From: Bacteroidota bacterium
GTDB taxonomy: Bacteria; Bacteroidota; Bacteroidia; UBA4408
NCBI GenBank assembly: GCA_016718805.1
Contig: JADKCP010000002.1
Location: 186,001 to 250,000, forward strand
Direction of reading: 5' to 3'
Length of the DNA stretch: 64,000 nt
The notes below the pieces were generated by a model. That model was not told the origin of the DNA. It made no database searches and saw only the letters and a list, made by a program, of their open reading frames with translations. Shown one piece after another: positions 1 through 9,267 of the stretch. Position numbers and translations under genes: made by a program. The first letter of the stretch is position 1. Each line of letters opens with the position of its first letter.

Positions 1-344
1 AAAAATTCGATGTGGTGTTTTATCATTTTCATGGATTAAAATTCTTTGACCATAATATGGTTTCATTAACCGATGCTCAGTATGCGATAAATTCAAGTAT
101 TCAGCAATTATTTTACTTTCCTTATATCAAGCACTTAAATGAAGCAAAACGATTTATCAATTCGCTTGATACCAGTTTTAATCCACATGGAAATTCAGGT
201 TTAGCGCCTTATTCCAAGCTTAGTTTTAAAACTTTACTTCGCTTTTATAAAGAAGGTATTCAAAATTCGAGGCGAAACGTTTTAGGATTTGGTTTAGGAA
301 AGAGAATTCAACACCATTATTTTTTCGAAAATACCGCCACTTAA
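1..344 (+). CDS. C-terminal part of a probable glycosyltransferase (5' end outside window)
   Basis: The reading frame is open from the left edge to a TAA at 342-344, so this is the last ~113 residues of a longer protein. The visible segment begins with K-F-D-V-V-F-Y-H-F-H-G-L, a tyrosine/histidine-rich stretch of the kind seen near the C-terminus of bacterial nucleotide-diphospho-sugar transferase-like proteins. That assignment is by resemblance only. It ends 30 bp before the fdtA-like gene and points the same way as eight further polysaccharide genes, so the context supports a sugar-transfer role. A GTG at 12 could be read as a start but lies in the middle of the conserved stretch. Confidence 0.45.
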   Translation, partial: KFDVVFYHFHGLKFFDHNMVSLTDAQYAINSSIQQLFYFPYIKHLNEAKRFINSLDTSFNPHGNSGLAPYSKLSFKTLLRFYKEGIQNSRRNVLGFGLGKRIQHHYFFENTAT

Positions 345-349
345 ATTCT

Positions 350-357
350 TAGTTTTG
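350..357 (+). promoter_or_regulatory. Candidate -7 box TAGTTTTG for the fdtA-like gene
   Basis: Exact match to the Bacteroidota -7 consensus TAnnTTTG, 17 bp before the ATG at 375 and just after the previous stop. No clear -33 TTTG is seen. It suggests the sugar-nucleotide genes have their own start. Confidence 0.35.
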
Positions 358-374
358 TGTGCTGATTATACAAT

Positions 375-743
375 ATGGCACATTTAATTAATTTAAAAAC
401 CTTTACCGACTCAAGAGGTAATTTAACCGTGATTGAGAAAGTTATTCCTTTTGATATAAAACGTGTGTTTTATATTTATGGAGTCGACGATTCTAAACGT
501 GGAGGACACCGCCACCATAAAACCATACAAGCCGCAATTTGTATTAAAGGTTCATGTACCATTTACAATAACGATGGTAAAACCGAAACTACCTATGATC
601 TTTCATCACCTGACAAATGTTTGTTGCTTGAAACACAGGATTGGCACACCATGTATAATTTTAGTAATGATGCAATATTGATGGTTTTTGCATCTGAATT
701 TTTTGATAAAAACGATTATATTTTTGAACCTTATCCGGCATGA
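375..743 (+). CDS. fdtA: TDP-4-oxo-6-deoxyglucose 3,4-ketoisomerase (FdtA/QdtA/WxcM-like cupin)
   Basis: This 122-residue protein is a single cupin domain of the FdtA/QdtA family, which moves the keto group of TDP-4-keto-6-deoxy-D-glucose from C4 to C3. The characteristic histidine cluster GGHRHHKT lies at residues 43-50; the first two histidines (45 and 47) correspond to the catalytic pair known in this family. The N-terminus with D-x-R-G-N-L and the ending F-x-x-x-D-Y-I are also typical. Its stop overlaps the start of the aminotransferase by four bases (ATGA), the normal pairing for making TDP-3-amino-3,6-dideoxyhexoses (Fuc3N or Qui3N). The sequence cannot tell galacto from gluco product, so the fdtA/qdtA choice is uncertain. 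Confidence 0.85.
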   Translation: MAHLINLKTFTDSRGNLTVIEKVIPFDIKRVFYIYGVDDSKRGGHRHHKTIQAAICIKGSCTIYNNDGKTETTYDLSSPDKCLLLETQDWHTMYNFSNDAILMVFASEFFDKNDYIFEPYPA

Positions 744-1825
744 TTGAATACGAAAATCTGGCAAAACTCAACCAATCTTTCTTTAGTGAGTACCAACAAG
801 CCTTTAAAGAAACCCTCGACAGTGGCTGGTTTATTTTAGGAAAAAAAGTACAGCAATTTGAACATTCCTTTGCCGAATACTGTGGTACCAAACACTGTAT
901 TGGTGTAGCCAATGGTTTAGATGCATTAATATTGGCTTTACGAGCTTGCTATTTCGAAAAGGGAAGCGAAATAATTGTGCCTTCAAATACCTATATCGCT
1001 ACCATATTATCAATTTTACACAACAACCTGGTACCGGTATTAGTTGAACCCGATATTCGAACCTACAATATAGATCCTTCAAAAATTGAAGAAAAAATAA
1101 CTTCTAAAACACGCGCCATTCTTGTTGTTCATTTATATGGCAAACTTTGTGAAATGGACACAATAAACAAGTTGGCAAAAACTAAAGGCTTGCTGGTGAT
1201 AGAAGATTGTGCTCAAGCGCATGGTGCTTCCTATAAATCGATAAATGCCGGAAATTGGGGAACACTCGCTGCTTTCAGTTTTTACCCTACCAAAAATTTA
1301 GGAGCATTGGCCGATGCTGGAGCAATAACATGTAATAGCAATGAATTGGAAACAGATTTAAAAGCACTACGCAATTACGGCTCACATGTAAAATATTACA
1401 ACGAAGTAGTAGGTTACAATTCCCGTTTGGATGAAGTACAAGCTGCATTTTTAAGTATTAAATTAAAGTATCTTGATGCGATTAATGAGCATAAAAAAAA
1501 GTTAGCAGCACTTTATTTAAAGTACCTGAAAGCTGATTTTATTAAACCAACTACACATCCCGATTACAATGACGTGTATCACATTTTTTGTATACGCCAT
1601 CCCAAGCGTAATGCACTCAAAGAGTATTTGTTGCAGAACAATATCAAAACCGAAATTCATTATCCGGTTGCACCCAATAAGCAAAAAGCGATGATAGGAA
1701 TACTTGACAATCAGGAAAGTCCTATTGCTGAAGAAATTCATCAAACTACATTAAGCTTACCCATTTCATATTTTCATACTGAGCAAGAGATTCATCGGGT
1801 AATCGAAATCATGAATCAATTTTAA
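740..1825 (+). CDS. fdtB: DegT/DnrJ/EryC1 family sugar 3-aminotransferase (FdtB/QdtB-like)
   Basis: A 361-residue PLP enzyme of the DegT/DnrJ/EryC1/StrS family, full length for the family. The PLP-binding lysine is K185 in FYPTKNLGA, preceded by the cofactor motif IEDCAQAHGA at 154-163. Given its translational coupling to the upstream ketoisomerase, it most likely transfers an amino group to C3 of TDP-3-keto-6-deoxyhexose. The amine would normally be acylated next; no FdtC-type acetyltransferase is seen in the window, though one may lie to the left. Function is by family plus context; substrate is inferred. Confidence 0.85.
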   Translation: MIEYENLAKLNQSFFSEYQQAFKETLDSGWFILGKKVQQFEHSFAEYCGTKHCIGVANGLDALILALRACYFEKGSEIIVPSNTYIATILSILHNNLVPVLVEPDIRTYNIDPSKIEEKITSKTRAILVVHLYGKLCEMDTINKLAKTKGLLVIEDCAQAHGASYKSINAGNWGTLAAFSFYPTKNLGALADAGAITCNSNELETDLKALRNYGSHVKYYNEVVGYNSRLDEVQAAFLSIKLKYLDAINEHKKKLAALYLKYLKADFIKPTTHPDYNDVYHIFCIRHPKRNALKEYLLQNNIKTEIHYPVAPNKQKAMIGILDNQESPIAEEIHQTTLSLPISYFHTEQEIHRVIEIMNQF

Positions 1826-1827
1826 CA

Positions 1828-2640
1828 ATGCCTACAATCTCAGTTATTACTATAAATTATAACAATTTGGCCGGTTTAAAAGAAACGGTTGCCAGCGTTA
1901 TAAATCAAGTTGAAGCTGATTTTGAATACCTACTTATAGATGGTGGTTCAAGTGATGGCAGTAAAGAATTTATTCAGCAAAATCAGCATAAATTCAGCTA
2001 TTGGGTTTCTGAAAAGGATGCTGGAATTTATGCTGCGATGAACAAAGGAATTGATAGAGCTAAAGGTGAGTATTGTCTTTTCTTAAACAGTGGTGATGTT
2101 CTTGTTGATAAAGGTATTTTGAACAAAGTAATTTCTTTACATCGAACTGAATCAATACTTTATGGTGAACTAATTTTTGATTTTGGAGGAGGAAAGGAAA
2201 AATTAGCCAAACTTCCTAAACATCTAAACTTGTTGCATCTTTATACTGATAATATTTGGCACCCGGCAAGTTTTATAAAACGAAATTTGCTCTTGAGCTT
2301 TGGAAAGTACAATGAAACATTTAGCATCGCCGCTGATTACGAATTTTTCTTTTATACACTTGGTATACAAAAAGAAAGTAGCTACTATCTTGATTTTCCT
2401 ATTAGCAAATATGCCAGCGATGGTATAAGCTCACTTCCTGAAAACGCCGACCGAGTTATGAATGAGCGCAGTCGTGTACACCAAAAATATTTAAATAGGC
2501 AACAACTGAAAGTACTAGAAAATTGGAAAAAATATAAATCAGAAGCTGTGGCAAATTGGATAAGCAAAAGGTATTTTTTAAATTCTGTGTTAGACAAACT
2601 GCTAGCTATTTACCATAAGTTCAGAAATAAAAAATGGTAA
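1828..2640 (+). CDS. Glycosyltransferase family 2
   Basis: A 270-residue cytoplasmic GT-A glycosyltransferase. The N-terminus has the hallmark ISVITINYNN and the nucleotide-binding LLIDGGSSDGS at 36-46; the DxD-like metal site is replaced by LNSGDVL at about 86-92, as in WcaA/WcaE-type GT2 enzymes that carry the KDAGIYAAMNKG segment seen at 63-74. It starts 2 bp after the aminotransferase stop and overlaps the next gene by 7 bp, so it is part of the same polysaccharide operon. Donor and acceptor sugars cannot be read from the sequence. Confidence 0.85.
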   Translation: MPTISVITINYNNLAGLKETVASVINQVEADFEYLLIDGGSSDGSKEFIQQNQHKFSYWVSEKDAGIYAAMNKGIDRAKGEYCLFLNSGDVLVDKGILNKVISLHRTESILYGELIFDFGGGKEKLAKLPKHLNLLHLYTDNIWHPASFIKRNLLLSFGKYNETFSIAADYEFFFYTLGIQKESSYYLDFPISKYASDGISSLPENADRVMNERSRVHQKYLNRQQLKVLENWKKYKSEAVANWISKRYFLNSVLDKLLAIYHKFRNKKW

Positions 2641-3760
2641 ACACATCCCGTAAAATAACATTCTTTACGCCTAGTTTTACAAGCACTGGTTCTGAAATTG
2701 TGTTGTGCAATATGCTCAATTCGCTCAATCCTACTATTTCTGCAAAACTTGTTAGTTATTATTCAGGAGGTAGTTTATGGAACAAGCTTACTAAAAATTA
2801 CAGTAAAAATTCCTTGTATCATTTCAATCCTCAAAAAGGAATTTTCGCGCGAATATTTCACCGCTTGGAGAAGACCTTTTTAGTTCCTAAAAAATTAAAA
2901 AAGTATACAAATTCAGTATGGTATATCAATACCATTGTACTTCCTGAGATACTTGAATTTGCTGCTGCCAACGGTATTCGTACTATAGTACATTCGCACG
3001 AAATGGAGCACATGTTTAATTTGTTGTCGACGCAGCAACTTAAACAACTAATACAATATCCTGAATTAATTATTGCAAATTCAGCTGCCAGTGAAAAAGT
3101 TTTGAATGAACTAGGGAGAACGAATAAAATTAAACGCATTTATCCTGCAATTAAAAGCTTGACTATCCAAAGAGACACAGTTGCTTATTCCAATTTTCGT
3201 AAAAATTAGGAATAGGAAGTACTGAAAAACTTTGGGTTATGTGTGGTACTCTTGATTCAAATAAAAACCCTGAGTTGTTTATGCAAACTGCAAAATTGGT
3301 GTTGGAAGCAGCTAACAACTACAAATTTATGTGGATTGGAGGAAGTGATGACACTGCATATACAGCTGCAATTCAACAAATCGCAAAAGAAAATAACTTA
3401 ACCGAAAAAATAAATTGGACCGGCAATTTAGGAGATGAATACCTTAATTATTTTAATTGTGCAGATGGATTTATGTTGTGTTCAAAAAAGGAATCTTTTT
3501 CAATGGTGACAATTGAAGCCCTGCTACTGGGAATTCCGGTTGTTGCAAACAATTGTGGAGGGGTTTTAGAAATTCTTGAAGGTGGCTTGGGTAAAATTAC
3601 AACTAGTTCAACTGAAATGGCCGAAGCAATTCTCCACTTCGAAAAAGAAAATTATGTACCCAACTTTGAGGCAATTCGACAAAGGGTTTCTAAGTTTGAT
3701 ACAAGTAAAATTGTAATTGAATGGAATAAATTGTTAAACGAATTCTTCGATAACAAATGA
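2634..3760 (+). CDS. Glycosyltransferase family 4, interrupted by a one-base frameshift
   Basis: Two adjacent frames form one GT4 protein of about 375 residues. The N-terminal half (2634-3209) carries the acceptor domain with a GS-E-I-V-L motif near residue 19 and HSHEMEH; the C-terminal half contains LWVMCGTLDSNKNPE and the donor-sugar signature KESFSMVTIEALLLGIPVV. The first frame stops at 3207-3209, but the second frame is open from 3203 and reads LGIGSTEKLWVM straight into the GT-B core. Adding one A to the five-A run at 3201-3205 restores a single frame. The indel is therefore probably an assembly error, although a genuine recent mutation is possible. The gene overlaps its neighbours on both sides by 4-7 bp. 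Confidence 0.8.
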
Positions 3761-4617
3761 AAACCATCTGCTTTTTCAGTAGCTATTTCAAGGGTGATAC
3801 ACTTCCTTATTATTGTGAAGTTTATCTTTTAGAATTAAAAAAACATTTCCACGAAGTAGTTTTACTAACTACAAAAAAGCCGAATGAAATAGCTTGTAAC
3901 GTACTTCACGAAAATGGAATTGAGTTATTAATCTTAACCAATGAAGGATTCGACTTTGGTATGTGGAGTAAAGCTTTCGATAATTATCCGGTCGAAAATT
4001 ATGATCGAGTAGCATTGGTAAATGATTCCTGTATTTTATTTGCTCCGTTGAATCGATTTATGGATTGGGTGAATACGACTAGTGCCGATTGTTATGCAAT
4101 TTCCGAATCACATGCAATAGCTTACCATTTACAATCCTACTTTTTATTGCTAAACAAAAAAGCAATTTTAGTATTAAAAAATCATTTTAAACAAACCGGG
4201 ATTCAAGCTAACATTAGCGATGTAATTAACAAGTACGAAATTGGTATTTCTACCATTTGGCGCAAAAATGGTTTGGTTTTAAAAGCCTTTCTTTCTAACA
4301 ATGGCTATCAAGGTGAATTTAGTCCATATTATTATTTGATTGATGCACACCTGAAACAAGGCAGTCCAATGATCAAGAAAAAAATCATTTATTCCTCCTA
4401 CCGTAATGACGAATTATTTACTTTACAAAGGATGAATTTTGAAATTGATGCAAACTATTATCTTAAAATAATTAATCAAGTGCAGGGTGCAAATTTGTTG
4501 TTAAACTTCGAAAAGTTGCTTGCTGATTTGCCTCAACAAATGTCTACTTTTGAGAAGTTTATATACAGATTAAAAAAATCAGTATTTCAGTTTGCAAAAC
4601 GCTTACTTAGAAAATGA
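3757..4617 (+). CDS. Rhamnan synthesis protein F-like (RgpF family)
   Basis: A 286-residue protein with the RgpF-type signature: N-E-G-F-D-F-G-M-W at about residues 65-73 followed by ALVNDSCILF at about 87-96. Members of this family take part in synthesis of rhamnose-containing cell-wall polysaccharides, probably as glycosyltransferases with a GT-A-like fold. The C-terminal 30 residues are basic and hydrophobic, which could aid membrane association. The gene overlaps the preceding GT4 and the following GT2 by four bases each (ATGA), so it is translationally coupled in the operon. The sugar transferred is unknown. Confidence 0.75.
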   Translation: MKTICFFSSYFKGDTLPYYCEVYLLELKKHFHEVVLLTTKKPNEIACNVLHENGIELLILTNEGFDFGMWSKAFDNYPVENYDRVALVNDSCILFAPLNRFMDWVNTTSADCYAISESHAIAYHLQSYFLLLNKKAILVLKNHFKQTGIQANISDVINKYEIGISTIWRKNGLVLKAFLSNNGYQGEFSPYYYLIDAHLKQGSPMIKKKIIYSSYRNDELFTLQRMNFEIDANYYLKIINQVQGANLLLNFEKLLADLPQQMSTFEKFIYRLKKSVFQFAKRLLRK

Positions 4618-5615
4618 AAATTAGCATTTGTATTCCTACTTACAATGGCGAAAAATTCTTGACTGAATGTCTGGATTCATGCATCAATCAGAGTTTTCGC
4701 GATTTTGAAGTAATCATTGTTGACGATGGTTCTACGGATGCTACGCTTGCTATTTGCAAGCAATTTCAAGCCAAAGATTCGCGAATTAAAATTCATCAAA
4801 ATGTAACCAACCTTGGCCTAGTTAACAATTGGAACAAGTGTCTGGAACTTGCAAGTGGTGAATGGATAAAATTTGTTTTTCAAGACGATTATTTAACACA
4901 TGACTGTCTTGAAAAATTTATGGAGGCTATAAATGATAAATCTGTTTTACTGGTAAGCAAACGCAGTTTTATTTTACCGGCAAATGCTACACATGAATTA
5001 AAGTCGTATTACACGAATGAAGTTAGAACTCTCGAAAACACCGGGATTAAAAGTCTGGATGGAAATTTTACCGGAGAACAAATTAGCAGGCTGGCTGTAG
5101 AAAACATTTGCTTAAATTTTATTGGCGAACCCAGTCTTTGCCTTTTTAAAAAATCGCTAATTAATGAGTGTGGTAATTTCAATGCAGATTTAGCACAAAT
5201 TTGCGATTTAGAGTTTTTGCAGCGCATTGGCAGCAAGTTTGGTTTGACCTATATTTCCAAACAGCTGTGTCATTTTAGAATTCACAACGAGTCAACTACG
5301 TCTCAAAATTTAGGAAAAAAGGGGTATCAATTATCGCACATTGATCCTATTATTTTAGCGCATCAAATGTTGTATGCTAAAGAATACGACAGTTTTAGAA
5401 ATTCACTGAACCGATTACAATTAAGTAAACTTAGAAGCTATTTTAAGGTTCGTTCCTATGAAGCATATAACCAAGCCCAGCTATCAGCAGAACGAAAAGA
5501 AGTATTTGAGACAATGGCTGAAAAGTTTGTTGAAATAAAAAAGTGCGTCCCTGCAAATTTGCTCACAAAATGTACATATTTACTTGTTCAACTAAAACGT
5601 CGATTCGCCAATTAG
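4614..5615 (+). CDS. Glycosyltransferase family 2
   Basis: A 333-residue GT2 enzyme. It starts with ISICIPTYNGEKFL and has EVIIVDDGSTDATL at about 33-46 for nucleotide-sugar binding, then GEWIKFVFQDDYLTHDCL at about 84-101 holding the acidic DD metal site. The C-terminal third (from about 230) is helical and not catalytic by appearance. Overlaps the RgpF-like gene by 4 bp and precedes another GT2 by 4 bp. Expected to add one residue to the lipid-linked repeat unit; specificity is unknown. Confidence 0.87.
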   Translation: MKISICIPTYNGEKFLTECLDSCINQSFRDFEVIIVDDGSTDATLAICKQFQAKDSRIKIHQNVTNLGLVNNWNKCLELASGEWIKFVFQDDYLTHDCLEKFMEAINDKSVLLVSKRSFILPANATHELKSYYTNEVRTLENTGIKSLDGNFTGEQISRLAVENICLNFIGEPSLCLFKKSLINECGNFNADLAQICDLEFLQRIGSKFGLTYISKQLCHFRIHNESTTSQNLGKKGYQLSHIDPIILAHQMLYAKEYDSFRNSLNRLQLSKLRSYFKVRSYEAYNQAQLSAERKEVFETMAEKFVEIKKCVPANLLTKCTYLLVQLKRRFAN

Positions 5616-5619
5616 TACC

Positions 5620-6381
5620 ATGAAATTTTCCATCATCATACCTTCTTACAACCAGGAAAATTATATTGAAGCTACACTTCAAAATGTACTTTTATTGAAA
5701 AATAAAGCGCTTGAGAAAGGTATTGAAATTGAAATTTTATTATATGATAGCGAATCGAATGAAGCGGTATTAAAAATTATTTCAAAGTATGCTACCCAGC
5801 TTTCTAAGGTGGAAATTAAAAAGGATTTAGGGCAGTACGATGCCATTAACAAAGGAATTACAGCTTGCAGTGGCGATTACTGGACCTGGTTAAACACCGA
5901 TGACACCTTAGATATTGAAGGTTTTTTTAAACTTGCTGAATTGGTAAAAAATAATCCTTCCATTGATTATATCTATGGTGGAGTAAATTATATGGATGCT
6001 GCCGGTAATTACCTTAAAAATTATAAAGCTTATTCACTATCCTTAAAAACCTTGGTGCATAAGGATCCTGCGATTTTTCAACCGGGTTCATTTTTCAAAA
6101 AATCATTTACAACTAAAATTGGCTTGCTTGCATCCTATCGTTGTTGTTTCGATTACGAGTATATATTGCGTTGCATGAAAAATGGAGCTGAATTTTATTG
6201 TTGTGATTTTGCTTTATCTAACTTTAGGTATTATACTGCTTCAAAAACCGGAAGTATTATTCCTGTTTTTATACGTGAACAATTGACAATTAGTAAACTT
6301 TACGGACGAACATTCTGGAGTTTCATGACTTGGTTTGCACATTTGCGATTACTTAAACATTCCTTATTTCCACGCAAATGA
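5620..6381 (+). CDS. Glycosyltransferase family 2
   Basis: A 253-residue GT2 enzyme of the WcaA/WcaE-like type: FSIIIPSYNQENYI at the N-terminus, DLGQYDAINKGI at about 70-81, and the metal-site region WTWLNTDDTLD at about 90-100. The conserved block FQPGSFFKK near 150 is typical of this subgroup. It overlaps the following GT4 by 4 bp. It resembles the GT2 at 1.8 kb in having the AxNKG segment, so the two may derive from a common ancestor. Acceptor and donor cannot be read. Confidence 0.85.
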   Translation: MKFSIIIPSYNQENYIEATLQNVLLLKNKALEKGIEIEILLYDSESNEAVLKIISKYATQLSKVEIKKDLGQYDAINKGITACSGDYWTWLNTDDTLDIEGFFKLAELVKNNPSIDYIYGGVNYMDAAGNYLKNYKAYSLSLKTLVHKDPAIFQPGSFFKKSFTTKIGLLASYRCCFDYEYILRCMKNGAEFYCCDFALSNFRYYTASKTGSIIPVFIREQLTISKLYGRTFWSFMTWFAHLRLLKHSLFPRK

Positions 6382-7472
6382 AACGTATTTTGCTGTTGTC
6401 GGATGCTGGTTCAGAACATACCGAAAAATGGGCTTTAGGCTTAGCTTCAAAAGGTTTTGAAATTGGACTATTTAGTATCACTCCGGCAGCTTATGATTGG
6501 TACAGTAACCAGCCCAATCTTCAGTTTTTAAATTCCAATGCAACAAATAAAAGTGGTAATTCATTTTTCTCTAAATTAAATTACTTAGGCCTATTACCTC
6601 AATTAAAAAGGGCAATAAAAAGATTCAATCCTCAAATTGTACATGCGCACTATGCTAGTAGTTATGGATTGTTAGCTCGCTTATCTGGTTTTACACCTTA
6701 TTTTATTTCTGCTTGGGGAACAGATGTGATGAAGTTTCCTTATAGAAATTTTATATTCCGAAAATTGCTTATTCAAAATTTAGAAAAAGCTTCTATGGTT
6801 TTTGCAACCAGTGAAACTATAAAATCATACATCGCCAAGTTAACTAACATTCAGGTTAAAATTATTTATTTTGGTGTAGATGTTCAGCAATTTAAACCCT
6901 CTGAGAAGCTTGCCCTATTTGATTCAGATGCTATTGTAATTGCTGCTATTAAGCCCATTGAACCAATTTACTGCACCGATATACTACTTGAAGCATTTGC
7001 TATACTTTCAAAAAAGTACTCCAATTTAAAATTACGCCTATTACTTGTTGGTGAGGGTAGTTTAAAGGAAGAGCTTCAAGCCAAAGTTGAGAAAATGGGC
7101 ATTTCGAATCAAGTAAAATTTACCGGAAGAGTTAATTTTAATGAAATTGCTAGGTATTTTAATACAGCTGATATATTTGTAAATATTTCGGAATACGAAA
7201 GTTTTGGAGTTTCAGTGATCGAAGCATCGGCCTGTGAAAAACCAGTTGTTGTTACTGATGTTGGTGGGTTGAAAGAAATTGTGGAGGATCAAATTACAGG
7301 ATTCAGAGTCCCGGTGCGTGATGTAGAAAAAACAGCTTGGGCAATTGAGCAATTGTTATTGAATACCGAACAAAGAATAAGCATGGGAAAAAAAGGAAGA
7401 TTAAAGGTGATAGAGCAATTTGATTGGGAGAGTAATTTAAATAAGATGGTTAAATTTTATACTGAATACTAA
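6378..7472 (+). CDS. Glycosyltransferase family 4
   Basis: A full-length 364-residue GT-B enzyme. The acceptor domain includes VHAHYASSYGLLARL and SAWGTDVMKFP at about 93-120. The donor domain has LLLVGEGSLKEEL, the conserved KFTGRVNFNEI, and the GT4 catalytic/donor signature SEYESFGVSVIEASACEKP at about 271-289, with the usual E-x7-E spacing. Starts inside the preceding GT2 gene (ATGA overlap) and is followed 11 bp later by a GNAT-like gene. Likely adds a sugar to the growing repeat unit at the cytoplasmic face. Confidence 0.88.
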   Translation: MKRILLLSDAGSEHTEKWALGLASKGFEIGLFSITPAAYDWYSNQPNLQFLNSNATNKSGNSFFSKLNYLGLLPQLKRAIKRFNPQIVHAHYASSYGLLARLSGFTPYFISAWGTDVMKFPYRNFIFRKLLIQNLEKASMVFATSETIKSYIAKLTNIQVKIIYFGVDVQQFKPSEKLALFDSDAIVIAAIKPIEPIYCTDILLEAFAILSKKYSNLKLRLLLVGEGSLKEELQAKVEKMGISNQVKFTGRVNFNEIARYFNTADIFVNISEYESFGVSVIEASACEKPVVVTDVGGLKEIVEDQITGFRVPVRDVEKTAWAIEQLLLNTEQRISMGKKGRLKVIEQFDWESNLNKMVKFYTEY

Positions 7473-7483
7473 AGCAAATTTGC

Positions 7484-8452
7484 GTGAAAATTAAATTGTT
7501 GCCTGATACAGATCTTGTTGCTTTAGCTGAACTTGCAGTTTCGCATGGTAGTATTTTTAATAGTGCAGCATGGTTATCAAACTACGATTCATCACTAAAT
7601 GTGTATGGGATTTATACAAACGATAACAAACTTATTGGCGGCTTTCATTTATTTACTACCAAACTTGGGGGACTCTTGACACATTGCAAAAACCCTCCAT
7701 TTACGCCGCATATAGGACTTTTCTTCGTACAACAAAGTGGCACAAAATCAACAGCATTAAGTTTTGAAAAGAGCATTGCTACTTGTTTGGTTGATTTTTT
7801 AGATAGTCTTTCCTTTCCAATGCTAACCCTTGCATTTCCTTATGATTTCACCGATCTGCAAGCTTTTATTTGGAAAAAACACAAAGTGATTCCAAACTAT
7901 ACTTACCGCTTAAATTTAGATCAGGATTTAGATGAACTACTTAAAAATTTATCCGGCGATAAGCGCACCAGTATAAATAAAGCGGCAAAAGACAATGTTA
8001 AAATTGAATTTTGTACTGATTTGCAAGAAGTGAAACGCATGGTTGAAAATACCTATACACGGAAGGCCAAACAATTAAACGCAGGTATTTTAGATAAAAT
8101 TCTTTTTCAGTTTGCGAAGCCGGAAAATAGTTTTGCATTTATGGCTCATCATAACAATAGTGCGGCTGCTTTAAGTTTTTGTATACACGATAAAACAACA
8201 GCCTATTATTTACTTGGAGGATATGCTACAAACAATAAACATCAAGGCGCAGGAGTTTTGGCATTATGGAATTGTATTTTACATGCAAAAAAATTGGGAT
8301 TAAAAACCTTCGACTTTGAAGGCTCTATGATACCACAGGTTGAAAAATATTTTAGAGGATTTGGCGGTGATTTAATTCCATATTTTACGGTTAACAAAGC
8401 AAATATATTGTTAGAAACAGGACTTAAATTTATAAAACGAGAAACCTTTTAG
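7484..8452 (+). CDS. GNAT/FemAB-like acyltransferase (BioF2-like domain)
   Basis: A 322-residue protein with a GTG start; no ATG fits the conserved N-terminus. The segment from about 140 to 290 matches the acetyltransferase_6 (BioF2-like) fold: GDKRTSINKAAK at about 161-172, a central AALSFCIHDKTTAYYLLGG, and HQGAGVLALWNCILHAKKLG. Related proteins in polysaccharide loci are usually thought to modify sugars or peptides with acyl or aminoacyl groups. It overlaps the next gene by a single base, so the two are probably translated together. An N-acyl modification of the amino sugar made by the FdtA/FdtB pair is one possibility, but this is inference. Confidence 0.7.
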   Translation: MKIKLLPDTDLVALAELAVSHGSIFNSAAWLSNYDSSLNVYGIYTNDNKLIGGFHLFTTKLGGLLTHCKNPPFTPHIGLFFVQQSGTKSTALSFEKSIATCLVDFLDSLSFPMLTLAFPYDFTDLQAFIWKKHKVIPNYTYRLNLDQDLDELLKNLSGDKRTSINKAAKDNVKIEFCTDLQEVKRMVENTYTRKAKQLNAGILDKILFQFAKPENSFAFMAHHNNSAAALSFCIHDKTTAYYLLGGYATNNKHQGAGVLALWNCILHAKKLGLKTFDFEGSMIPQVEKYFRGFGGDLIPYFTVNKANILLETGLKFIKRETF

Positions 8453-9264
8453 TGAAAGCAATAATCTCACACGATATTGACCATATAAGTGTTTCAGAAC
8501 ATTTGCTGAAGGATACTATTATTCCTAAATTTTTAATTCGCAATTTAATTGAATTAGGAAAAGGAAAAATTGGCTTACATGAATTTGGATTGCGGCACCT
8601 TGATTTAGTGAAAAACAAGTGGCAAAATATTGAAGATTTGATTGCATTTAATAAGCAACATGGCATCCCTTCCTCTTTCTTTATTGGAGTTCAAAATGGA
8701 CTTGGGCTGAGTTATTCTCAAGCTGTTTCAAAGTATTGGATTGCGAGAATAATAGAACTGGGATCTGAAATTGGTCTTCATGGAATTGAGTTTGAAAGTT
8801 TCGATAAAATCAAATTTGAGCATCAGCTTTTTGAACAATTATCGGGTTTAAAAATCTTCGGAACCCGCATGCATTATGTACGCAAAAATGACCATACATT
8901 TGAATTTATGCAAGCTGCAGGATACAGCTATGATAGTACAGAACATGCATTTAAAAATCCTTATAAGATAGGTAACATGTGGGAATTTCCATTTCAACTT
9001 ATGGATGGTTGGGTAATTGAAAAAGGTAAACGTTGGCAAACTCAAACACTCGATCAAGCGAAGGAAAACACGAAGTTAATCATCGCTGAAGCCCAAGAAA
9101 AACGATTAAACTATTTAGGAATAGATTTCCACGATCGCTATTTTACTGCTGGTTTTAAAACTTGGATAGAATGGTATCAATGGCTTGTTGAATATTTAGC
9201 TACAAACAAAATAACTTGTGTAAACTTTAATCAAGCAATTGCAGAACTTGAAAATCGAAGTTAA
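8452..9264 (+). CDS. Polysaccharide deacetylase-like protein (NodB-homology fold)
   Basis: A 270-residue protein beginning with MKAIISHDIDH, which supplies the D-x-D metal motif of the NodB deacetylase fold; the second motif is EIGLHGIEF at about 104-112 (reduced from the usual HSxxH to a single clear His). Later conserved features are YDSTEHAF near 163 and a terminal IDFHDRYF near 224. GTG is used as start, one base into the previous stop. No signal peptide, so it would act in the cytoplasm, unlike classic peptidoglycan deacetylases. It closes the first polysaccharide block and meets the giant adhesin gene tail-to-tail with 3 bp between stops. Confidence 0.72.
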   Translation: MKAIISHDIDHISVSEHLLKDTIIPKFLIRNLIELGKGKIGLHEFGLRHLDLVKNKWQNIEDLIAFNKQHGIPSSFFIGVQNGLGLSYSQAVSKYWIARIIELGSEIGLHGIEFESFDKIKFEHQLFEQLSGLKIFGTRMHYVRKNDHTFEFMQAAGYSYDSTEHAFKNPYKIGNMWEFPFQLMDGWVIEKGKRWQTQTLDQAKENTKLIIAEAQEKRLNYLGIDFHDRYFTAGFKTWIEWYQWLVEYLATNKITCVNFNQAIAELENRS

Positions 9265-9267
9265 GTG

